Assembly (NCBI GenBank): GCA_026874595.1
Contig: CM049313.1
Span: 61,674,659-61,738,658 of the forward strand
Length of the DNA stretch: 64,000 nt
From: Sipunculus nudus
Lineage: Eukaryota > Annelida > Sipuncula > Golfingiida > Sipunculidae
Direction: 5' to 3'
Part shown: piece by piece, positions 13,476 to 25,757 of the stretch
Position numbering within the stretch: position 1 is the first letter of the stretch
Layout of the letters: each line of letters opens with the position of its first letter
The notes under the pieces: model-generated
Database searches by the model: none
What the model saw: the letters and a program-made list of their open reading frames with translations, nothing else
Told to the model about the DNA's origin: nothing
Translations under genes and position numbers: made by a program

Positions 13476-14095
13476 GGTGAAAACATGCCTTCCTCAGTGA
13501 AGGCAAAATAGAAGCAAACACTTGTGAAAACATGCCTTCCTCAATGGGGGCAAAATAGAAGCAAACACTGGTAAAAACATGCCTTCCTCAATGAAGGCAA
13601 AGTAGAAGCAAACACTGGTGAAAACATGCCTTCCACAGTGGAGGCAAAATAGAAGCAAACACTGGTGAAAACATGCCTCACTCATTGAAGGCAAAATAGA
13701 AGCAAACACCGGTTAAAACATGCCTTCCTCAATGAAGGCAAAATAGAAGCAAACACTGGTGAAAATATGCCTTCCTCAATGAAGGCAAAATAGAAGCAAA
13801 CACTGGTGAAAACATGCCCTCCTCAGTGAAGGCAAAATAGAAGCAAACACTGGTGTAAATATGTCTTCCTCAATGAAGGAAAAATAGAAGCAAACACTGG
13901 TTAAAACATGCCTCAATCATTGAAGGCAAAATAGAAACAAACACTGGTTAAAACATGCCTTCCTCAGTGGAGGCAAAATAGATGCAAACACTGGTGAAAA
14001 CATGCCTTCCTCAGTGAAGGCAAAACAGAAGCAAACACTGGTGAAAACATGTCCTCCTCATTGAAGGCAAAATAGATGCAAACACTTGTGAAAGC
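13476..14095. repeat. 47-bp minisatellite, about 13 copies
   Basis: The unit reads GGTGAAAACATGCCTTCCTC, then a-a/g-TGAAGGCAAAATAGA and AGCAAACACT. Copies run head to tail with point variants (for example TGCCTCACTCATTGAAGGC). Each unit contains the dyad GCCTTC-N6-GAAGGC, able to form a 6-bp stem. The Phe/Leu/Cys-rich minus-strand frames here are translations of the repeat, not genes. Confidence 0.9.
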
Positions 14096-15492
14096 ATACC
14101 CTCCTTTGTGGTGGTAAAAAATCCATAGCTCAGAATATATGGAATGACCAACCTTGTGAGCAAACACTGAGGCAGTAATTATTGATCAGCTGCAACAAGA
14201 AAGTGCTCAGAGTGAGTATCTCAGCTTTTTTTAGGCCATTAACCTGCAGACTAAGGTTGGTGGGATCATTACTGGATGGATAGATACTCTTCGCATGGAA
14301 GCTGGTGGTCCCATGTTGATATACTGGTGCTGTCTTTATCATGATGCCAGGCTTCTATAAAGAACAGGATTATGACACATGATGCTGAGCCATTGATCTG
14401 GTGCATCAGTAGTGTAGAAGCAAATCAAACTCAGCAGGTCCAGTTACATCTACTGCAGGGACAGATCCATTATTTAGGAAAGGGAGTGGTCCAACCGAGG
14501 AGGACACTGCATGACAAAACTGAAGAAAGGTCCTCATGTCTTGAAAAGGGAAGGGGATCCACATCACAAATATTAGTCTGAAATTTAAAAAAAAGATAGT
14601 GTGGCTGAAAAAGGGGGGTGTCCAAACCATCTAGGTCCCCCCCCCCCCCCCCCTCCCACGCCAAGATCCACTTGTGTACAATAGTAACATCATCATCTAG
14701 TGGCTGTAGGTTATTGGAAAGCAAGGTGAAACATGTTAGTCCATCCTGAATAAATATTTTCATAAAGTCAAAAATATAATATGCACACACGTTCATTAAT
14801 GTGGATGCTTTGTTTTTGTGGGACAGAAGGTGTCAGATCATGTGGTGAGCTGAGGTAGTCATTGATGTGGCTGCAGTGTTGTTGAGGGACAGATGCTGTC
14901 AGCTTGTGTGATGAGCTGAGACGGTCATTTTCGTGATGACCAGATGATTTTCTATTGTGTTTAAACTGGGATAACCTTGCACAGTAACGTCTCTAAAAAT
15001 TGCTTAAAAAAAAAGAATGCCTTTGTATTTGCCTGGTAAATACAGAGGTACTGCAGATAAAACCAGTAATCGAATCATGATGGGCTGATGATTAATTTAC
15101 TGTGAAGCAAATGGGCTTGATTGGGAGATTAGGGTTTATCCAAGTGGTGTTTTGTATGTGAACCCCTTACTTCATACCTCTTAGTATTCTAATATGAAGA
15201 TTTAATGTTACACTTACAGATATTCGTCAGATGCTGTGTCTAATGTCACCCGTCCAAGGAGACAGCAATCAGTTCAGGTGACAGGGCTGATGAGAACAGA
15301 TCCAGTATGGCTTTGTAAGGGCCAATTACCACACAGACTGAATGAACTCAGTGAATAGAGCTGTCCAAATAAATCAGATAAAATGACATAGATTGAGTGC
15401 TTGATTGTGTAACTGGGCATGCTGTTAAATGTGCACAAACAGCACAAAATGAAGATACACTGTATATTGTTATTGGTATGATTTTATTGTTA
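14096..15492. other. Unique non-coding DNA with a 17-C homopolymer
   Basis: The homopolymer is at 14637-14653. Frames at 14372-14581 (plus) and 14406-14796 (minus) overlap and have no known domain. Confidence 0.5.
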
Positions 15493-15496
15493 TAGC

Positions 15497-15565
15497 CTGT
15501 GGGGCTGAGTGTAACATAATAGACTTACAAACATTAGGTTGCGGTTTCACATCCCATTTGGAAAG
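15497..15565 (+). repeat. tRNA-derived SINE fragment
   Basis: GGGGCTGAGTGTAAC, then ACTTACAAACATTAGGTTGC and GGTTTCACATCCC, follow the order D arm with A box, anticodon arm and B box of a Leu-like tRNA. The acceptor stem does not close, so a SINE head is more likely than a gene. The body probably continues to about 15650. Confidence 0.45.
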
Positions 15566-15740
15566 TTTTCATGCTCAGACAGCTGGCTATTGTCTTAAAA
15601 TTACCACAAGGGTGCAATCTCTCCAGTGGAAATGAATCAGTAATGGTCATAGATGGAAGGCATATGTAGAAAGTAGAATGAATTACCATCTAGCTGGCTG
15701 TATCAGTGTATTTGATGAATATGACATCATTGGTGATATA

Positions 15741-16530
15741 GTCTGTAGTTTGAAGAACCCTGCATATGGTCTGTAGCCTGAAGAATCACAGTCTGAAGCC
15801 TGATGCATTATTGTTTGTAAGCTGAAAAATCATTGTCAAGCCTGAAGGGTCATGGTCAGTGGCCTGAATAATCACTGTATTTAGCCTAAAGAATCAGTCT
15901 GTAGCCTGAAGAATAATAGTCTTTAGCACACAAAATAATGGCATTTAGCCTAAAGAATCAGTTTGTAGCCTGAAGAATAATGGTCTTTAGCCTGAAGAAT
16001 CATAGTCTTAAGCCCTGAAGAAGCATGCATGGTCATCAGCCTGAGTAATAATGGTCTTCAGTCTGAAGAATAAAGGTCTATAGCCTGAAGAATCATGGTC
16101 TTTAGCTTGAATAATCATTGTTTGTAGCCTGAAGAATAATGGTCTTCAGCCTGAAGAATAAAGGTCTAAAGCCTGGAGAATCATGGTCTTTAGCCTGAAT
16201 AATAATTGTCTTTAGCCAGAAGAATAATTGTCTTTGGCCTGAAGAATCATGGTTTTAAGCCTGAATAATGATGATCTTTAGCCTGAATAATAATGGTCTT
16301 TAGCCTGAAGAATCTAGGTCTTTATATTGAATAATCATGGTCTTTGGCCCGAATAATAATAGTTTTTAGCCCAAAGAATCATGGTCTTTAGCCCAAAGAA
16401 TCATGGTTTGTAGCTTTAAGAAAAATGGTCTTATAGCCTGAAGAATAATGTTCTTTAGTCTGAAGAATCATGGTCTTAAATATGAGGAAATAAGACCATA
16501 GCCTTAAGAAATGATGATCTGTAGCCTGTT
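15741..16530. repeat. 22-bp minisatellite, about 35 degenerate copies
   Basis: The core unit is TTTAGCCTGAAGAATCATGGTC. Copies vary in AGCCTGAAGAAT versus AGCCTGAATAATAA, and indels are frequent. No reading frame survives across the array. Confidence 0.85.
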
Positions 16531-17898
16531 TAATTAAGTCGATACAAGGTGAAAACACCACAAAGAGAGCATCTGAATAGAGTACTCTGTTCATACAATT
16601 CCTCACAGCAAGATCATGGCTTCTTCAAAGTCTCAGCAACATTTGATTGCATAGAATACTCTGCAAATACCTGTGTCAAGACCATACATATAACCCTTTA
16701 TGTGGAAGAAAGGGGGAGAGGTAGTAAATTGTGACAAACAGCTGCAGGTTGACCTCTGGTTGGGTGCCTGCGCTGCCGACTGGTCTGACCAGCTGACTGA
16801 GGAACTCATTGTTTTTAGTGGATAATCCTTATTTGTTCTCAAGTGTTAATTTGGGAGAAAAATTAATTAAAGCTTTGTGACCCCTGTACATAATTATCCA
16901 GAGTTTTGAGAGCATTTCTTAGTGACTGGAGCAACAGGGGATTGTAAATTTTAAACTCTGCAATTTAATTAATGAAGTCTTGTGAAAATACAAGCAAAAT
17001 GCAGGAGAACTCCAAAAAGATTTTCAAATGATAAATTATACCATGAACATATTCTTGTAAACTATTCCCTATAAATTGTACTGTACAAACTGTTTATTAT
17101 GTGAGTATATATATCTTCAAATTTAAACATACTTGAAGTATAATTTAGCACTAGTTTTTATTTGACATATGGAAATGTTTAAAACTTATAATTGAAAAGA
17201 AAAACAGGTAAAATTAAATGCAATATTTATAGAGGATTGATGTCCTCTTTGGCATTTTTTATTGATTGAAACATAAACATACATAAATACACATATATGC
17301 ACAGACATGTTACAAAAATAGACTTAACAATGTCAAAAATATTCAAATCACATTAGACAAGGAACAGTGTATTGGTTAATAACAGAACATTTAATCCCAA
17401 TCTTTGTTTGAATACATACATGGCTGACAGTATTTATACTTAGAGGATTAGGCAAATGCTTGTTATTAAGTATAATGTTCATGTAAAGGAAACAATTATA
17501 CAGTTCTCTTATTTTAGTGTCTCTATCGATCCTTTCCATTTTTAATGGCATTTCTTTACATTAGAAGAATACATAGAAGGAGGGTGAATTGATTTTTCTC
17601 CTCGTTCTTGTAGGATAAGGTCTCTCACACTCTGGTATTTGAAATCCAGTGATACTGTGGCGAGCTTATGATCACAAAGATTTGTGATATTTGCAAAAAG
17701 GAAGATATGGTAAAAATAAAACCTTAATGAATTAGATGCCTCATCTACACAGTTAAAATAATCATTTATACCATGGCTTGATTGACATCTTGTATTATCT
17801 GCCAAGAGTTCCTAGTCATTTTATTATTCTCATTGATTATCATCAGATTGTGAAGATTTGACAAGCATGTTAAATTACTAATAAAAATGTTTATATAC
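16531..17898. other. Unique non-coding DNA
   Basis: AT-rich; minus-strand frames at 16633-16842, 17348-17551 and 17542-17805 show no recognised domain. Nothing else seen. Confidence 0.5.
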
Positions 17899-18149
17899 CA
17901 GGGCTCAACATTAACTTTTGGATAGCACTTGCCCAGTTTTGCAAGTAACATCTAATGTTTACTTGCCCTACAAATATTATTGATTGTATTTAAGAACACA
18001 AAGTTCTTTCTTTAGGCCCTGGGTAAAGGTTTATGTTGGACCCACTTGCCCAGGCGGGTAAGTAGGGGGCAACTTCTAGTTGCCTTGCACTATTTTCTGG
18101 AACTTTCACTTGCCATTGGCATGGCGTTAACAATTAATGTCGAGCCCAG
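17899..18149. mobile_element. hAT-like MITE, about 250 bp
   Basis: The left end CAGGGCTCAACATTAAC is matched by the inverted right end (complement CTGGGCTCGACATTAAT). CAGGG/CCCTG-type termini suggest hAT. ACTTGCCC / GGCAAGT words are iterated inside. An exact 8-bp target duplication is not visible (flanks TTATATAC and TATACTCT), so assignment rests on the termini only. Confidence 0.6.
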
Positions 18150-20735
18150 TATACTCTATGTAGGTAATTGTTTGGTAAGACCACAAAAAATGGAACTCTT
18201 TGCAAAACACTGAAAAAGAGAAAACTGACAAAATTTAATCCCACAAATATAAAGACATCCACAGTATATATTAATAATTAAGTCTGACATTCTTTGAATT
18301 GAATTGTTTGTAATCCTGTTGGTGACTGCAACTGCTTCCTGCGTACTTTACATTCAGACAGATAAGAGACAAAGTTTTATTGTTATTGCCAGACAACAAA
18401 TACCACTGTTTTTTTTATACCTGGAAGTGATATTTCATTCCGAATGAGCTCATTGTCATGCTCAGCGTTCTATTAGATTTGTTTATCCTGTTTGGTATTA
18501 TGGGATGGAATATTTATCTGTGTCATGGGCCACACCTAAATTAGTGTGTACATGCATAAAAAAAAGAAAAATGAGGAAAATTACCTGAGATCTTTTCCTT
18601 TTTACATCTTTTAAAAGTCTAATAATTTAATGCTATATTATGTGAATAATAAAAGAAAAAATTTAAATTTTTTTATGTTCATTTGGTTGTATTCTTCTGT
18701 ATCAAACCTTTCCCCATAGCTGAATAACATTTATTTCTAAATCTTCATAGAAAACTTACAGAATGTCCTCAGTTCGGCAAAATTAGCCAGCTAGGATAGA
18801 CTGTTTTAAGCACATAACCATGTCACATTATTAACTGATTAAGAGATTAGACGAAATAATTGATGCAAAGTAATTTCCTCTCAGTGGAGGATGACATTTG
18901 GCATTCAGTTCCAGCATACAAATTACATCCTTGAAAGACTGATAAATTGAATTCTTTGGCGAATCCATTTAGACCCATACCTTTATGGGGGGAATAAAAG
19001 AAATGTATGGCATATCTAACATGGGCATAAGTGATGGGCCGAAGCTGTATTAAAAAAGACTGCTTGCATCGGGAGGTTTTGATAAAGGAGACCAGTTGAT
19101 TTCTTCACCAGGAAATGACATCATCATTATTCTGATCATGAATCTTACTTGTTTTTAGTTTCATTATGGTAAAAGGAGTCTCTTGTAGAGTCTTTTCTTG
19201 GCTTGTAGGCAGCCTTTGTCTGGGCTTTGACAGCCCACTATAGATACCTTGGTCTTGCCCAGTTCCTTTGGGAGGCGGTGGCTGTCATTGAATCGTATAC
19301 AGAGTACAAATGAAATGTCAGCCTGAAGAGATTGCAGTCTGCCTTCCCTGTGTGAATGATTGTTTACCAGGGCTCTTCATTTGCATAATAAATGAAAATT
19401 TAATGTGAGCCGTCATTAACAGAAGTCTGTCAAATTGTCAAAAAATATAATAATAATGTGATGAAAGAGATAAAAATATTGACAGTCTGTTTATATATAT
19501 ATATATATATTTAGTTTTAACCATATCCATGCAGGGCAAAAATGGCTGTGAGGTAAACCTCTGTTTACAATCACCATTCTGTTACCCTCTTTGTTTTATG
19601 CTTTATTGCTGCTCTATGAAATTGCAAAGATCTGAAATCCTACTATGGCCGAGTTTTCAGCAAAATAGGTATGGTCACCCAAGAGTATTATTCAAGCTTC
19701 TTTTTCGCTGTTACAGGTCCAATTACCAACAAACTCTCTTGACAGACATATTTTTGAGAGTGACCTGAAGAGTCTTTTAGTTACATTTCCAACCCTGACT
19801 TATTAATTTCTCGCAAACATTTGAAAAACTTTTATTTACCAAACTACCATTAGTCCAGGGGGGGGGGGGGGGGGACTCAAACCTAGACATAGTAAGTCAC
19901 ATTTCAGAATTAAAGTCTTGGTCTCCCTGTAACAGAAAAAAAATGTAATTTGAGGTGCAAATGTACACTTGCTTACCAGGTAACTTTTTACACTTCTTGG
20001 ATAAGATTCACATACATACTCAAAGGCTTAAATAAATCAAACCCTTTATTGACTCATTCCATACAGAGGAACATATGTAGCAAATAATCATGAATTACAT
20101 GATAAAGTACCTGTAAAGGCATACATCACCAAACCATAGCCAGGTTTCTGAGACCAAAAATATTAGGATGTTAATTTTTTCAGACTCTTTCCCCACAAGG
20201 GTCAGACCTGTACCAGGCAAAGTCCCCGGCCTCCCACCCCACAGACCCAGTGTTTACTCCTCCCCCTGTTGGAAACCCGGTACCGTAGAACTAGTGGAAC
20301 CTCTGAAACCTTCTTATTTCTAACTTTGGATGATAAAACCAGCATGCTGATTTATTTGTGAAGGGACCAGTATCATATTAAAGCTGTTTGTAGCCGGTGC
20401 CAGTCTGTGATGAATTATTGATGGTGTCCTAAATCTATTACCTATACCTCCAGTGTAGGTTGGTAAGCAAACTTTTGTTACAATGATTGAGGAGGCAGTT
20501 GTTTGTCCGTTTTTTACCCTCACTCGTGCTTCCAGAGCAGGTGTGGCCTGGGTGCGGGTTGATCTCAGTACCGCTAGATCCATCAGCAGGGATGTATTTA
20601 TTATAATGAACTTCCAAAACAGACTCTTCATTGTAATCCGGCAGACATTGGTGATTGATAAATCTATTTAGTTTATACTATAGCATATAACTGGCTGTTC
20701 TTGTGTTGGGACAGGCCTGCACCACTTTAGCCAGG
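18150..20735. other. Unique non-coding DNA with microsatellites
   Basis: Contains (TA)n at about 19491-19510 and a 17-G homopolymer at 19858-19874. The 103-codon minus-strand frame at 20320-20631 lies over an opposing plus frame and has no known domain. Confidence 0.5.
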
Positions 20736-20754
20736 TTTGTCCAGGATGCGTTTA

Positions 20755-21115
20755 TAGTAGGTTCACAGATATACTGTAGGCTAAACATTCTGATAGTAGG
20801 ATTATAGGTGTACTGTAGTTTCATAAATTCTGATGGAAGGATTACAGGTAAACTGTAGTTTCAAAAACTTTGTTAGAAGGATTACAGAAATACTGTAGTT
20901 TCAAAAACTCATATAGGATTAAAGTGCTGTGTAAAGAGCGTAGATTACAGATAAACTGTAGTTTCAAAAACTGTGATAGTTAAGGATTACAGGTATACTG
21001 TAACTTTAAAAACTCTGATAGCAGGTTTACAAATATACTGTAGGTTCAAAAACTATCATAGTAGGATAACATGTTTACTCTAGTTTTAAAAATTATAGGT
21101 ATTCTGTGATTTCAG
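20755..21115. repeat. 40-bp minisatellite, about 9 degenerate copies
   Basis: The unit is GATTACAGGTATACTGTAGT then TTCAAAAACTCTGATAGTAG. Later copies lose similarity and contain indels. Confidence 0.8.
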
Positions 21116-22289
21116 GATAGTTGTGTCATGGTAGGAAAGTCATGTTTATGCAGTAACTGGAAATTAATATTTGACAGAAGTTATTCAAACCCTAAATGTT
21201 CATATATATTGATGTGAGGACATAGTCTATTTAAAATAGGATTATGACATGTACAATAAATGAACTTGGCCTTGAAAAGGTCCATTTTAAGTGGAAATGA
21301 CATGAGGTATCTTTAGAAAGGGTACAGATGCAATGTTCTGAAAATCTGTGTGACTGAAGGTCTTGGATATCCTTTTCCTGTTTTTGTGCCATTTAAACCT
21401 CCATTACTACATATATACTTGGCTGCCAGTTTACAAACATTATAAGCAATATAATATATTCAGAACCAATTGATGGACTGGTCTTTTTCAACTTTAGTGT
21501 GGGACTTGGAGCATAAATATGATCAGAGGATAAAATCTACAAAATGGAACCAAGACCTACTAATCACTGCTGCTAAACAACAGTATTACATGTGAGCAGT
21601 ATAACTCACATACTGTCAGATTGATGGATTTCTCAAGGACATAGTTTGATATATACCCAAAGCCCAGCAGGCAACTTTCAGACACTGGGCAAGTCATTTG
21701 CATGATATTTCAAGCCCCTTAGGCAATTTTGCAGGTGTTATTGTCAAGCCCAGCCCTAATCAAATTACATATAATTGTTGTTATTGGTACATTTATATCT
21801 TGGAAAATTTATATCTTAGTCACGTTCAATGGATTGGCAATGAAGAGATCCTGTATGAGTGTTCACTCATAGGGGTAAAGATAAAGCTTAATATGATAAT
21901 ATGAAGATAAGTAAAGTAAAACCTAACAGTTAATTAGCCAATTAATATCATCAAATTAAGTTACTTTCCCCCAATGGGACTTTTTTGGACTCCATAAATT
22001 TCTGAGTAAAATACAGTTGGTTTCTTTTCTGTTGCAATTTGTTCCTGATTCAACCCTATTTCTACAAGACCATCTTTGAATTAAATTATGCATTTATGCA
22101 TATTCCAACATGTGGATCAGAGCCTCATGTTTGCCAGGTTTAAATAAAATTTATATGTTGCATGAACAAAACTACCAGTACCAGTCAGTACATTTGCTTC
22201 AAAGGAAGGAGGCCTATTCATAGAGGGCATGGCCAATGTCTGGTACTGCTCCATTGCTATGCATATCTAATTTGTTGGTTGAATAAAAT
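21116..22289. other. Unique non-coding DNA
   Basis: AT-rich; no repeat boundaries or coding signal recognised. Confidence 0.5.
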
Positions 22290-23100
22290 AAGTACACCAT
22301 CTTTGCAGTACAATTATGAATAATTATGCAAAAATCATAAATTAAAAACATATGTTTGTTAATTGGACAGCATAATTGTTGTGCTACAGGAATCTTTGCA
22401 GTACAAATATGTATAGTTTAAAAAAAAATATTAAAAAATATGTTTGTTAATTGGTCTGCATATTGTTGTGCTGCATAAATCTTTGAAGTACAAATATGTA
22501 TAATTAAGAAAATATATAAATTAAAAAAAATGTCCTGCATAATTGTTGTGCTACAGAAATGTTTGCAGTACAAATATAAATAGTTAAAAATTAATTAAAA
22601 ACATATGTTTGTAACTTGGCCAGCATGATTGTTATGCTACAGAAATCTTTGCAGTACAAAGATTTATAGTTACAATAGATTTGTTAATTAAAAACAAGTT
22701 TGTTAATTGCCCAGCATCATTACTGTGCTTCAGAAATCTTTGCAGTACAAATATGTAAAGTAAAAAATATTAAATTTAAAACATATGTTTTTATATTAGC
22801 CAGTATAATTGTTGTGCTACATAAATCTTTGAAGTACAAATATGCATTATTAGAAAAAAATATAAATTAAAAACATATGTTTCTAACTTGGCCAGCATAA
22901 TTATATTGTGCTACAGGAATCTTTGGAGTACAAACATGTATAGTTACAATAAAATTGTGAATCAAAAACATATGTTTGTAAAATGGCCAGCATAATTATT
23001 GTACTTCAGAAATCTTTGCAGTACAAATATGTATAATTAAAAAAAAATTAAAAACATATGTTTGTAAAATGGCCAGAGTAATTGATGTGTTACAGAAATG
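22290..23100. repeat. About 88-bp tandem array, about 9 copies
   Basis: The marker phrase CTTTGCAGTACAAATATGTA recurs near 22301, 22391, 22473, 22561, 22647, 22738, 22828, 22920 and 23008. It is followed each time by an A-rich run, ACATATGTTTGTTAATTGG and CCAGCATAATTGTTGTGCTA. Confidence 0.9.
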
Positions 23101-23888
23101 TTTTGTTGCACCAGTGAATTCTAAGGTTTATCAGTGCCTGGGTAAAAAACAGTTTAAAAGTATGGTGATCAATTTCTGTTCTGGTATATGTGCCTAAAAA
23201 TGTATAACATTACACTGTATAAAAGCTTTAACTCAGATTGCTTGCTGTGTGGAGTATTAAAGAAAGAGACTACCTGATTTTAAATGTATCTTTGTCAAAA
23301 GAACAAACAGCTGAAGGAGGTCTGATAGTATTTCAGTGTCCAGGTTGCTGGGAGTTTGCTGTGACATTTGGCTCTACAGATCACTCTGCTTTTAAAATGA
23401 CACCAACAGGAGATGTGTCCTGACATTGAAGGATATTCTGTCTCCAGCCTTTGTGATACTGGATATGCCTGTTAGATTAATACTGTTATTAATATGGAAA
23501 ACTTTAATATTTCATTGAAAGCATTTGATGGTGTTATGCAGGGCCCAGGGCTCTTACATCATTACAGTTCCTGAGAGTTGCCCTATGTGATAGAAATCTG
23601 AGCACATATTTGCACTTTGCAATATTGCCAGCTTGAGAGCTGTGCAGGCATTTAGAAAAAGCAAAGAATAAATATTAAAATCTCTTACTAGATTGAGCTT
23701 TATCTAATATTCAGTATCCTCACTGGTACTGGGTAAAAGCCATATGAATTTGTACTTAACCAATTTTAAAGCATAATATTATATATATTCACATTAATCA
23801 GTGTGGAAGCGTTAATTTTTTTTTTCATATATATTAATTTATTATTATTGCTACATACCATTGCAAGGGCTCAAACATGATCTTGATA
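23101..23888. other. Unique non-coding DNA
   Basis: No recognised feature; the 61-codon frame at 23238-23423 has no known domain. Confidence 0.5.
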
Positions 23889-24900
23889 CAGTAGAGCACC
23901 AAATTTCGGAAAGCGTTATGGGACAAGCTTTTCTTTCGGAAAAAAAGAATTTTCAGAAATTGGGTCGAGGGTCTAGGGCCATTTTCGTACGACAGTTAAT
24001 GATTAACTGAACGCAATATTACTGAGGGAATACGGTGTTCCTTTTCAACCCATGTAATTTACACCCTGAACTTATAAAATATCGGATTTATTGCAGAGAT
24101 TGACAGGTGAAACCTATTTAACCTGTTTTTATGATACTTGTATGCCATTTTTCAAACAATATTCACGGGAGCGAAAGGTCAAATGACATCGCCATTATTG
24201 TAGCTCAGTTTGTTTCTTTAACAGCCCGCAGGTGGCACCAGTGCAGCACGCATAACTCAAGTCTGTTTTCTTTTCTTTGATTCTATATCTCTAGCAAGTG
24301 ATCGAAAGATGATCATGTTCGATTGGTGTTCTTTTTTTACAGTAAAATTGAAATGATGAATAAGCTGAATAATGGTGAGTTTAAGTAAGTGACACAATTT
24401 CTCTCTCGGAATGAATTGGATGGCAAGGCCCGCGTGCTATGGCCTGACATCTAAACTTACTTGAGCACAAGCGATGTGCGAATGATACCTTACCAATACT
24501 CTTGCAAGTAAACTGCTACGTTGTTTTGCCTGACATTCCAGCCCAAGCAGACGATCTGTGCTTGCTTGAGTACAAAAGAGATATGGTTGATAATTCACAA
24601 GTGCTCATGAATAAACTGCTCAGCCTCTTACTAGGGGTAAACAGAGCCTGGCGTTGTGCGACTAGCTGTGGTTATCACACCTTTGCCCTGGCGACAGGAT
24701 CGGCCCAGAACTAATTAATTAGGGTCACCACTCGGCTTAACCACCTGACTGCAGGCCATTGTGACTCGTAATAACAGAAATTCATTTGAGGTGTTTACAT
24801 GAATGAAAAATATTTTGGAAATATGAATAAATTTTCAGTTCCCCATTTTAAATTTTGGAAAAACAAATTTTCGGAAATTCGGAAATTAGGCGCTCTACTG
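23889..24900. mobile_element. pogo/Tigger-like DNA element, non-autonomous, 1.0 kb
   Basis: The left end CAGTAGAGCACCAAATTTCG and the right end (complement CAGTAGAGCGCCTAATTTCC) are inverted repeats of about 20 bp with a few mismatches. TA lies directly outside both (23887-23888 and 24901-24902), as for Tc1/mariner-pogo insertions. TTCGGAAA-like words are iterated beneath both ends. The interior (24150-24780) is more GC-rich and encodes no transposase I recognise. The 70-codon frame at 24502-24714 contains no DDE or CENP-B motif, so the interior may be captured or decayed sequence. Confidence 0.8.
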
Positions 24901-24902
24901 TA

Positions 24903-25757
24903 CTTACATATTTGTATTACTTCTATATTTTCCAGTCTTTACAGGGAAACCAATTTTACAGAATCAGCACCATGGAATAAATCTAATAGGAAACAAAAAT
25001 GGTTCTCAGAGATCACATATGGACCTCCTCCAAAATCTAGATCACTAAATTTGGAAAAGTACCTGGGTCTGATAAAACTGTTAATGTGTAGTAAAGATTG
25101 ATCACAACCGGCCATACAGGCTCCTACGGCCTGTTTACATTCAAATGATGCGCAGAATCTCACATGCCATGCATGTCTGTCGTGCAAAATTTTTGGGTTG
25201 TAGACAGCCAGTAGCACATAGGGAGAATGTTGGACATGTCCAAAAATTTTTTATGAATTCTCAGCAAACAAGAAGGCCTCAAGTGTAACTTACACCTTCT
25301 GCTAAGAGTTTGCAAGTGAGCCATCCACATTTTTAAGGTACCGTATGCAAAGAAAATCCCGCTGAGTATGGTTTGTCCAACATCCTTCGTACATGCTTAT
25401 GGGCTGTCTGCAAAATTAAAATTTCGCAAGAAGGACCTGCCTGGAACATGAGATTTTGCACAAAATTTGGTGGCAAAAGCCATTTGTGACCAAGACTACC
25501 TGTATGACATCCATGGCCTCCATGGCACCCAAAATCTACAGGGGATGTGCAATCCAAACATTTGTGTGTCCAGTTGGGACCAAAGCTTTAGAGCAGGATA
25601 TATATAATGCAAACCTTGAGCATTGTGTGCCACAGTTTGTCAATTTAATGGTAGCAGCACAGGTTAGCTTGGCTTGCTAGAACAAGGGGGTCTTCTGTAG
25701 TGACACCTACAATATATTAACCCACTGAGAATTTTAAACTGAAAGTGACTGTATAAA
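24903..25757. other. Unique DNA with unassigned frames
   Basis: Frames at 24939-25217 (minus), 25333-25557 (minus) and 25456-25680 (plus) overlap on opposite strands. None shows a recognisable domain. It sits between the Tigger-like element and the minisatellite. Confidence 0.45.

Noticed and set aside
13476-14095. CRISPR-like regular repeats
   Set aside because: There are no unique spacers, the units are contiguous, and the DNA is eukaryotic.
13494-14167. Two minus-strand Phe/Leu/Cys-rich frames
   Set aside because: Produced by the 47-bp minisatellite and its edge.
17157-17162. CTAGTTTTT as another Helentron-like 3' end
   Set aside because: No hairpin or inverted 5' segment nearby.
24502-24714. 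Frame inside the Tigger-like element as its transposase
   Set aside because: Too short; no DDE, HTH or CENP-B motif.
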